The notes under the pieces are model-generated. The model saw only the letters and a list, made by a program, of their open reading frames with translations. It did no database searches and had not been told where the DNA came from. DNA of 9,703 bases. It comes from Pseudomonadota bacterium (GTDB lineage: Bacteria > Pseudomonadota > Gammaproteobacteria > Burkholderiales > SG8-39). The translations under genes were made by a program, and so were the position numbers. Location of the stretch: assembly GCA_021848555.1 (NCBI GenBank), contig JAJZUN010000071.1:1-9703 (forward strand). The letters are read 5' to 3'. Below, in pieces: positions 4,981-9,703 of the stretch (the stretch's first letter is position 1; every line of letters starts with the position of its first letter).

Positions 4981-6060
4981 TCAGCGCGATGCGTCTATCG
5001 CTTCGCCGACCAGGCGGAAGAATGCGTCGGCGTGATCGGGATTGATCCAGCGCACCACGACGACCATCTGCCGTTCGGGATCGATCCAGGTAATCGAGCT
5101 GCCGGCGCCGATCGCGAAATAGCTCGATGCGGGCGCGCTCGGGAATACGCTGCGCTCGCGATTGAGCCAGATCAGATAGCCGTAGAACGGCGCGAGCGCG
5201 CAGGGCGTGCGCATTTTTTCTATCCAGGCGGACGAAAGCAGCTGCCGCCCTTCGTGCCGGCCTTCGTCGAGCAGCAGCTGGCCGATACGCGCCTGATCCA
5301 GGCTGGATATCGAAACGCCGCCGCCCCAATGGCTGCCGCCGGGAACCGACTGCGCCCGGCTGCTGTGCAAATCGATCCAGGCATGGTCGTAACCGACCCA
5401 GCGCCAATCGCTGCTCGCACCCAGGGGGCGCATGATCTCGGCATCGAACACCAGCGGCAGCGCGCGGCCGAACAAATGCAGCAGCGCCAGCGACAGCTGG
5501 TTGATGCGCACGTCGTTGTACTCCCAGTACGCACCCGGCGCCTGCAGCGGCCGCGCATCGCCTTTCTTGCCCGTGACCGGGTTGCTCTGAAATTGCACGC
5601 TGCGATAGCGGTCGACCTGATCCGGTACGCCGAAACACTCGCCTTCCCACTCGCTGGTCTGCTGCAGCAGATGGGCCCAGGTGACGCTGCGGTTGTGCTC
5701 GCTGTCGAAACCGATCCCGGCCAGGCGTGCGCATACCGGTTCGTCCACGTCGGGCAATAAGCCGCGGTCGTGGGCGATGCCCGCGAGCAGGGCCAGATAG
5801 GTCTTGGCCACGCTGAACGTGAGATCGGCCCGCCCCGGTTCACCCCAGCTGGCGAGCAGATCGCCATGGCGCCGGATCGCGCCGGAGACGGGCCCGCGCG
5901 GCGCGACCGGCCCGAGCAGCCGGTTCCACGGCGGCGGATCCGCAGCATGCACGCCCCAGGTGCCGCTGGTGTCGCGGCTCCAAGTGGTTTCGTGCGCGAT
6001 GGCGAAGTCTATGGCGCTCTGCAGCGCCGCCGAGCGGGGATTGTTTGCGCTTGGTGTCAT
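4981..6060 (-). CDS. serine hydrolase of the beta-lactamase/DD-peptidase fold (COG1680-like)
   Basis: This 359-residue protein carries the penicillin-binding-protein-like catalytic set. The SxxK motif is Ser83-Val-Ala-Lys86 in TFSVAKTYLALLAG. The second motif is Tyr181-Asn-Asp in YWEYNDVRINQLSL, in place of the classical YxN. The third-motif region is FAIGAGSS (about 316-322), before a C-terminal strand with MVVVVRW. HWGGGVSISSLDQARIG is the family's active-site-wall segment. Start set at 6060: AGGAGG lies 5 bases upstream (6066-6071), whereas an in-frame ATG at 6087 has no such site. No signal peptide is seen, so it is probably cytoplasmic and more likely an esterase or amidase than a resistance enzyme; that is inference. 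The open frame continues upstream into a DppC-like fragment. Confidence 0.85.
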   Translation of the reverse strand: MTPSANNPRSAALQSAIDFAIAHETTWSRDTSGTWGVHAADPPPWNRLLGPVAPRGPVSGAIRRHGDLLASWGEPGRADLTFSVAKTYLALLAGIAHDRGLLPDVDEPVCARLAGIGFDSEHNRSVTWAHLLQQTSEWEGECFGVPDQVDRYRSVQFQSNPVTGKKGDARPLQAPGAYWEYNDVRINQLSLALLHLFGRALPLVFDAEIMRPLGASSDWRWVGYDHAWIDLHSSRAQSVPGGSHWGGGVSISSLDQARIGQLLLDEGRHEGRQLLSSAWIEKMRTPCALAPFYGYLIWLNRERSVFPSAPASSYFAIGAGSSITWIDPERQMVVVVRWINPDHADAFFRLVGEAIDASR

Positions 6061-6065
6061 ACGAG

Positions 6066-6071
6066 CCTCCT
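6066..6071 (-). promoter_or_regulatory. strong ribosome binding site fixing the serine hydrolase start
   Basis: On the minus strand AGGAGG lies 5 bases before the ATG at 6060. This makes 6060 the likely start rather than the upstream in-frame ATG at 6087. Confidence 0.75.
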
Positions 6072-6118
6072 GCCAGTCATGGCCCATTCTAATCCCCTGG
6101 CGCAGTGGCCTGTCGGCC

Positions 6119-6165
6119 GGCGGCTGCTGCCCCAGACCAAGGAGGGGCAGGCTCGCCTCGGCGAA
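6119..6165 (-). pseudogene. fragment resembling the DppC/OppC signature region
   Basis: On the minus strand this stretch reads FAEASLPLLGLGQQPPA, nearly the same as the EASLSFLGLG signature of the DppC-type permease encoded at 7508-8389. At DNA level 6119-6164 matches 7668-7713 at 41 of 46 positions. The frame is open from 6201 (a TAA lies at 6202-6204) into the serine hydrolase start, with no stop between. Either it is a relic of another permease gene left by recombination, or part of a dispersed repeat. It is unlikely to be translated, because the strong ribosome binding site is downstream of it. Confidence 0.5.
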
Positions 6166-6283
6166 CGCTGAGGCCGCGCAGTAAGGCGTAAATCCGGAAG
6201 ATTAAGAAAATCGGAGACCAAAGCGCAGCCTAACGTACAGGCACACTCATTGATCAAATTTGGTAACTTCGCTCGATCTGGAA

Positions 6284-6340
6284 ATCCAACGAATGAATTG
6301 TGCAGCGCCGACACGCGTCCGCACCAATGAATCGTCAGCC
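6284..6340 (-). other. integron attC-like recombination site, - orientation
   Basis: Read on the minus strand, the 57-base site runs as follows. R'' is GGCTGAC (6334-6340), then the spacer GATTCA and L'' TTGGTGC, then a central GC-rich segment. L' is GCACAA, then the spacer TTCATTC, and R' is GTTGGAT (6284-6290), a full match to GTTRRRY. TTG-TGC of L'' pairs with GCA-CAA of L', leaving one extrahelical G. The spacers resemble the ATTCA-type spacers I recall from aadA-type attC sites. R'' overlaps the stop codon of the RelE-like toxin (TGA at 6335-6337), a common arrangement in cassettes. R'' has two departures from RYYYAAC. Confidence 0.7.
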
Positions 6341-6595
6341 GATGAGTTTGTCGTATTCGCCATGCGTACCAATCCAGAACCAATGGGCGCCGTCCGGTAC
6401 CGGGACCCCGAGCACCCTGTAGTAGAGGCCGATTCGGACGCTGTGATATTGGCCGTTTCCGACTGCTTTGAAGTGCAGCGATGGGTGCGCCGGATCAGTC
6501 TTGAGCTGAGCGTAGTTCCGGTGTGCGAGGGCTTGAACGTCGGAGGGTAGCGCGTCGAGACACTGCCAAAAGCGCTTTGACGCTGCGTGTTTCAA
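6335..6595 (-). CDS. RelE-like toxin (cytotoxic translational repressor type)
   Basis: The 86-residue protein has the pattern of a widespread small RelE-superfamily group: SKRFWQCLDALPSDVQALAH, then LKTDPAHPSLHFKAVG, YHSVRIGLYYRVLGV and HWFWIGTHGEYDKLIG. The start codon is TTG at 6593-6595, overlapping the antitoxin's TGA stop as TTGA, so translation is probably coupled and weak by itself. The antitoxin gene lies directly upstream. RelE-type mRNA cleavage is expected from the superfamily but untested for this group. The stop codon runs into an attC-like site, which points to import as an integron cassette. Confidence 0.8.
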   Translation of the reverse strand: MKHAASKRFWQCLDALPSDVQALAHRNYAQLKTDPAHPSLHFKAVGNGQYHSVRIGLYYRVLGVPVPDGAHWFWIGTHGEYDKLIG

Positions 6596-6792
6596 AGCTC
6601 TCGCGCCGAGCCGGCGCGATAGTCGGCACGAGCTTCTGCAGCCAGTCCGTCAAGCTTGCCGGAGGCGGCATCTTGCTCGATTTGCTTGTCCCAGGCGGCG
6701 GCATCGAACTCGGCGAACCAGCGCCGGAATTCGGCTAGCTCAGAAGGGGGCAGTGATTCCACGGCTTTCTCAATCGACCTTACGTTTCCCAT
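6592..6792 (-). CDS. small antitoxin partner of the RelE-like toxin
   Basis: The 66-residue protein begins MGNVRSIEKAVESLPPSELAEFRRWFAEFDAAAWDKQIEQD and ends in a SGKLDGLAAEARADYRAG-like tail, the usual form of the short antitoxin found next to this toxin group. The ATG at 6792 is preferred over one at 6819 because GGAG lies 7 bases upstream of it. The conserved SLPPSELAEFRRWF segment likely folds as a helix pair, and the acidic C-terminal half likely wraps the toxin. No clear DNA-binding ribbon or helix-turn-helix is visible, so how the operon is regulated is uncertain. It overlaps the toxin start by two bases. Confidence 0.8.
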   Translation of the reverse strand: MGNVRSIEKAVESLPPSELAEFRRWFAEFDAAAWDKQIEQDAASGKLDGLAAEARADYRAGSAREL

Positions 6793-6862
6793 GTTTCCAC
6801 TCCAATTGGGATGCAGCAACAGGAAGTATGCGGCAAGTCCATGCCCAAGCGCAATTTTCGTC

Positions 6863-6911
6863 GGCTAACGTTCACGATGAAGTTCTCTGTCCGATCGACC
6901 CAAGGTTAAGC
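6863..6911 (-). other. candidate short or degenerate attC behind the RidA gene
   Basis: On the minus strand GCTTAAC (6905-6911) fits the R'' consensus RYYYAAC and contains the TAA stop of the RidA-family gene. 42 bases further on, GTTAGCC (6863-6869) differs from GTTRRRY at one position. Between them CGAT and ATCG can pair, but proper L''/L' arms are poor and the total of 49 bases is shorter than typical sites. It is possibly an eroded attC. Confidence 0.4.
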
Positions 6912-7298
6912 GTCTTCATCGGCGACGCAGTCGGCTTCGAGTTCGACGAGCCAGTCGGGGTTAATCAAGCCCTTGACCTTAACAAAGGTGCAGGCTGGTT
7001 TGATGGCCGCGAAAACTTCACCGTGCGCGCGTGCTGCGTCCTCCCAGCAAGTGATGTCGGTGAGCATAACTCGTGTTCGGACGACGCTCTGAAGAGACAG
7101 GCCCGCGTCCGCGATTGCCTGAGCAATGATTTCGAGGCAGCGCTTGGTCTGGCCGTAGACGTCGCGCGGGGCCGCCACTCCGCCGCCTGGTGCAATGGGA
7201 GCAGTACCGGCAATTGCGACAACGGGACCGACACGGACGGCGCAAGAGAAGCAGATACGCGGCTCAAGTGGTGAACCAGAAGATACGAGATTTCGCAT
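6906..7298 (-). CDS. RidA/YjgF/UK114-family protein, Arg-to-Cys variant
   Basis: The 130-residue protein has the RidA (YjgF/UK114) fold: VAIAGTAPI near the N-terminus, DVYGQTKRCLEIIAQAIADAG, SVVRTRVMLTDITCWEDAARAHGEVF, and a C-terminal LVELEADCVA. Canonical RidA deaminates reactive enamines and imines using an Arg near residue 105 in a P-A-R-(S/T) motif. Here the motif is KPACTF, with Cys103 at that site, so imine deaminase activity of the classical kind is doubtful. The overall wording fits the RidA subgroup that often carries P-A-T-T there. Start at 7298 is ATG without a strong ribosome binding site. GATTAGGC just upstream (7313-7320) could be the cassette boundary. The stop lies inside a candidate attC. 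Confidence 0.85.
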   Translation of the reverse strand: MRNLVSSGSPLEPRICFSCAVRVGPVVAIAGTAPIAPGGGVAAPRDVYGQTKRCLEIIAQAIADAGLSLQSVVRTRVMLTDITCWEDAARAHGEVFAAIKPACTFVKVKGLINPDWLVELEADCVADEDA

Positions 7299-7507
7299 GA
7301 TATGGGGCGGACGCCTAATCCACGAAAGCGGCTGCGATCCGGCGTATAACGCGGCGCATGCACTTGCCGTGCAGTAGGGTATAAATGTTAAAGATTAAAA
7401 ACGGGGAAACCGCACGCCGCTTGGTACACAGACCTACGGTGTTGCCGGATCTGGCAAGCAGTCAGACGGCGCCATACTGCTGCCGCTGCCGTCGTCGAAA
7501 CTGGACG
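7299..7507. other. spacer between the peptide permease operon and the RidA gene
   Basis: No gene is visible. The permease operon and the RidA gene both read leftward, so this is downstream of the DppC gene and upstream of RidA. It contains a small TGCAC-TTGCC-GTGCA hairpin (7360-7374) and a TTGCC/GGCAA hairpin (7442-7457) that could mark the end of the permease transcript, although no T-run follows. A GATTAGGC on the minus strand (7313-7320) resembles an attC core. Confidence 0.4.
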
Positions 7508-8389
7508 CTATTTGTGGCGCGGGTCGAAAGCATCGCGCAGGCCGTCGCCGAGCAGATTGAACGACAATACCAGCAGGAAAATCGACAGCCCCGGCCACAG
7601 CGACATCCACGGCGCGTTGTCGATGTAGTTCTTCGCCGTGTTGAGCATGCTGCCCCAGCTCGGCGCGGGCGGCTGCTGCCCCAGGCCGAGGAAGGACAGG
7701 CTCGCTTCGGCGATCACCGCGGCGGCGATCGCGAGCGTCGCCTGCACGATCAGCGGCGCGACCACGTTCGGCAGGATGTGGCGTAGCGCGATCCGCAGAT
7801 GCGAATTGCCCACCGCGCGCGCCGCCTCGACGTAGTCCTCGACCTTGACCGCGAGCACCTGCGCGCGCGTGAGGCGGATGAAGATCGGCGTGGCCGAAAT
7901 GCCGATCGCGATCATGGCGTTGGTGAGGCTGGGCCCGAGGAAGGCCGCGAGCGCGATCGCGAGGATCAGGAACGGGCAGGCGAGCATGGCGTCGGTGATG
8001 CGCGAGATCAGCGCATCCACCCAGCCGCCGAGGTAGCCCGCGGCGAGGCCGACCGGCACGCCGAGCGCGAGCGAGATGCACACCGACACCAGGCCCGCCA
8101 AGAGCGAGGCGCGCGTGCCCCAGATCACGCGCGAGAGCACGTCGCGGCCGATCTCGTCGGTGCCGAACAGATAGTGCGCGCTCGGCGCCTGGCGCACCGC
8201 GCTCCAGCTCGTCGCGAGCGGATCGTGCGGCGCGACCCAGGGCGCGAACAGCGCCAAGAGCACGAAGAACACGATGAAGGCCTGGCCGAGCATCGCGCCG
8301 CTCCGGCGCGCGAGGCGCCGGAGCGCGCGTCGCGCCGGGGTGAGTTCGCGCGGGAGGGAATCGGTTGCGCTGAGCACGGCGCTCGTCAC
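7508..8389 (-). CDS. dppC: dipeptide/oligopeptide ABC transporter permease, DppC type
   Basis: The 293-residue inner-membrane permease has the DppC/OppC layout: a cytoplasmic basic N-terminus, a first helix (about 34-53), the family motif PHDPLATS, then YLFGTDEIGRDVLSRVIWGTR. Further helices follow, then the ATPase-contacting EAA loop (EAARAVGNSHLRIALRHILP, about 188-207) and the signature EASLSFLGLG (228-237) followed by PAPSWGSML. It pairs with the DppB-type permease to form the import channel for peptides delivered by the binding protein. The start codon is GTG at 8389, directly adjoining the TAG stop of the upstream permease gene, so the two are translationally coupled. The ATPase genes are not in this window after the gene. 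Substrate (dipeptide, oligopeptide or nickel) is not decided by sequence. Confidence 0.93.
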   Translation of the reverse strand: MTSAVLSATDSLPRELTPARRALRRLARRSGAMLGQAFIVFFVLLALFAPWVAPHDPLATSWSAVRQAPSAHYLFGTDEIGRDVLSRVIWGTRASLLAGLVSVCISLALGVPVGLAAGYLGGWVDALISRITDAMLACPFLILAIALAAFLGPSLTNAMIAIGISATPIFIRLTRAQVLAVKVEDYVEAARAVGNSHLRIALRHILPNVVAPLIVQATLAIAAAVIAEASLSFLGLGQQPPAPSWGSMLNTAKNYIDNAPWMSLWPGLSIFLLVLSFNLLGDGLRDAFDPRHK

Positions 8390-9331
8390 CTATCCTCGCA
8401 TGCGCGGGTTGACGAGGAAGTAGGCGAGGTCGGCCAAGAGGTTGAGCGTGATGTACACCGTCGCCGTGAACAGCACCACGCCCTGCACCACCGGGTAGTC
8501 GCGGTTGAACACCGCGTCCACGATCAGCTTGCCGAAACCCGGAATGCTGAACACCGTCTCGGTCAGCACCGTGCCGCCGAGCAGCTCGCCGAAGCCGAGC
8601 GCGCCGAGCGTGATCACCGGCACCAGCGCATTGCGGAGCGCGTGCTTCAGCACCACCGTGCGCTCGTCCAGGCCCTTGGCGCGCGCGGTGCGCACGTAAT
8701 CGGCCGAGAGCACTTGCAGCATCGCGCTGCGCGTGTGGCGCATGAGCACCGCGGCGAACGCGTTGCCGAGCACGAACGCCGGCATGATCATCGCCGCGAG
8801 ATTCGCCTTCAGATCGTCGAACGGACTGACGTAGCCCGAAGCGGGCAGCCAGCCCAGCTTCACCGCGAACAGCATGATCAGGAGGATGCCGAGCCAGAAA
8901 TTGGGCGTGGACAGGCCCCACAGCGCGAACACGTTGGCGGCGTAATCCCAGGCCGTGCCCTGCTTCACCGCCGATACGATGCCGGCGGATACGCCGAACA
9001 CGATCGCGATCACGATCGCCATCGAGGCGAGCTGCAGCGTCACCGGCAGCTTCTCCAGGATCAGGTCCGTCACCGGTTTCTGGATGCGCACCGATTCGCC
9101 CAGGTCGCCGTGCACGACGCCGCTCGCCCAGTAGAAGTAGCGCATGTACAGGGGCTCGTCCAAATGGAACTTGCCGCGCAGGTAGGCGATGACATTGGGG
9201 TCGTGCTCCTCGCCCGCGAGCGCGGTCGCCGGATCCCCGGGCAGCAGTTGCTGCAGCCCGAAAATCAGGATGGAGACGAAGAACAGCGTCGGCAGGATCG
9301 TCGCCAAACGCTGCAGGAGGAACTTGAACAT
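8390..9331 (-). CDS. dppB: dipeptide/oligopeptide ABC transporter permease, DppB type
   Basis: The 313-residue permease has six likely membrane helices. The first begins with the family N-terminus FLLQRLATILPTLFFVS, followed by LLPGDPATAL and GDLGESVRIQKPV. The EAA loop is DYVRTARAKGLDERTVVLKH (211-230), with Arg-Thr in place of the usual Glu-Ala at its start, then HALRNALVPVIT. The ETVFSIPGFGKL segment (258-269) is characteristic of DppB/OppB. It ends directly against the DppC-type gene. It starts 261 bases after the end of the binding-protein gene, and that spacer carries a long hairpin (9484-9532). No strong ribosome binding site precedes the ATG at 9331. Confidence 0.93.
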   Translation of the reverse strand: MFKFLLQRLATILPTLFFVSILIFGLQQLLPGDPATALAGEEHDPNVIAYLRGKFHLDEPLYMRYFYWASGVVHGDLGESVRIQKPVTDLILEKLPVTLQLASMAIVIAIVFGVSAGIVSAVKQGTAWDYAANVFALWGLSTPNFWLGILLIMLFAVKLGWLPASGYVSPFDDLKANLAAMIMPAFVLGNAFAAVLMRHTRSAMLQVLSADYVRTARAKGLDERTVVLKHALRNALVPVITLGALGFGELLGGTVLTETVFSIPGFGKLIVDAVFNRDYPVVQGVVLFTATVYITLNLLADLAYFLVNPRMRG

Positions 9332-9592
9332 TGGTATTCTGCGAAATTATTCAGGCTGGTATGCCCGGGTGACTACGGTGCGCGCCCTGTCCGAAAAAGG
9401 TTTTATCCAAAACATGGTTGATTCAAATCTCGAAACTGTCACCACGGCAATAAGAGGCGCTGCCTTCGCATGGAGACCGCTTGGATCCCCGATTGCGTAC
9501 GGATAGAAACCATCCGCACGCAATCGGGGATCTCGAATAAAGGCAAACCCATTCGAACTGGCGCGCGGCGCTCGCCATGCCTTGAGACCTCC
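9332..9592. promoter_or_regulatory. binding-protein/permease intergenic spacer
   Basis: No gene is seen in these 261 bases between two genes of the same transport operon. The stable palindrome at 9484-9532 lies near the 3' end of the binding-protein gene. This is a position where hairpins commonly stop 3' exonucleases or reduce readthrough, so that binding protein is made in excess over permease. A separate promoter for the permeases is possible, but no convincing -35/-10 pair was found. Confidence 0.45.
9484..9532. repeat. long inverted repeat H4 in the peptide transporter operon
   Basis: Arms 9484-9504 and 9512-9532 are complementary at 20 of 21 positions (A9499 faces C9517), around the 7-base loop AGAAACC. 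The inner part, GTACGGAT-loop-ATCCGCAC, resembles the H3 palindrome at 694-742, while the outer stem (GATCCCCGATT) is unrelated to that of H3. No T-run follows on either strand. It lies 61 bases past the binding-protein stop codon on the transcript. Confidence 0.9.
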
Positions 9593-9703
9593 TCAGTTGA
9601 ACTTCAGGTCCTGCACCCGCACCAGCCCGTCGGGCACGGTGCGCAGGCCGCTCAGCTTGGCGCTATAGGCCCATAGCCAATGGCGGTGGAACAGGTAGAT
9701 GAT
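9593..9703 (-). CDS. peptide ABC transporter substrate-binding protein, C-terminal end
   Basis: Only the last 36 codons are in the window; the gene starts beyond the right edge. They read IIYLFHRHWLWAYSAKLSGL, then RTVPDGLVRVQDLKFN before a TGA at 9593-9595. This is the typical C-terminus of family 5 extracellular solute-binding proteins (DppA/OppA type), where the last lobe contains a YLFHR-type strand and a PDGLxR motif. Such proteins capture peptides in the periplasm and hand them to the DppB/DppC channel encoded downstream on the same strand. Order binding protein, DppB, DppC is the standard operon order. Confidence 0.85.
   Translation of the reverse strand: MIYLFHRHWLWAYSAKLSGLRTVPDGLVRVQDLKFN

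Noticed and set aside
4916..5734. Long open frame of 272 codons on the minus strand overlapping the serine hydrolase
   Set aside because: It is a frame-shifted shadow of the hydrolase: Arg- and Ala-rich, without motifs, while the hydrolase frame has catalytic motifs and a strong ribosome binding site.
6228..6234. Perfect GTTAGGC core on the minus strand, suggesting another attC
   Set aside because: No R'' or paired L''/L' arms were found within 140 bases upstream on that strand; a single 7-base match is not enough.
7799..9421. 540-codon open frame on the + strand opposite the permease genes
   Set aside because: Composition is dominated by Arg, His, Glu and Ala, with no domain pattern. It is the antisense shadow of dppB and dppC in GC-rich DNA.

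Overview
The window is GC-rich chromosomal DNA. Its codon choice and gene families (a FadB/FadJ-type beta-oxidation enzyme, a HugZ-like flavoprotein, Dpp-type peptide permeases) suggest a beta- or gammaproteobacterium. I cannot name the genus from the sequence alone. Two conserved metabolic blocks flank an accessory stretch of about 5 kb that is locally more AT-rich.

Left block (1-2425, + strand): the 3' end of a multifunctional 3-hydroxyacyl-CoA dehydrogenase, then a 256-base intergenic region packed with hairpins, an acyl-CoA dehydrogenase, and 12 bases later a small pyridoxamine-phosphate-oxidase-fold (HugZ-like) protein. This looks like an acyl-CoA degradation operon with a structured spacer.

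Accessory block (about 2430-7380): on the + strand a RelE/Phd-type toxin-antitoxin pair with an operator palindrome over its -10 box, a small three-helix membrane protein, a membrane-anchored double zinc-ribbon protein, and a probable winged-helix gene remnant ending at an integron attC-like site (4495-4565). Next come degenerate coding sequence and, on the - strand, a serine hydrolase (beta-lactamase fold), a second toxin-antitoxin pair whose stop codon runs into another attC-like site (6284-6340), and a RidA-family gene whose stop runs into a shorter candidate attC (6863-6911). No integrase is visible. I read this as relics of integron gene cassettes without an integrase, in two opposite orientations.

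Right block (7508-9703, - strand): a dipeptide/oligopeptide ABC importer in the order substrate-binding protein (only its C-terminus is in the window), then DppB-type permease, then DppC-type permease. The binding-protein/permease spacer holds a long hairpin whose inner stem and loop resemble a hairpin in the beta-oxidation spacer 8.8 kb away.

Most notable points: the paired long hairpins with a common core but different, internally complementary outer stems; the two attC-like sites in opposite orientation; and a 46-base fragment resembling the DppC signature region, in frame just upstream of the serine hydrolase.
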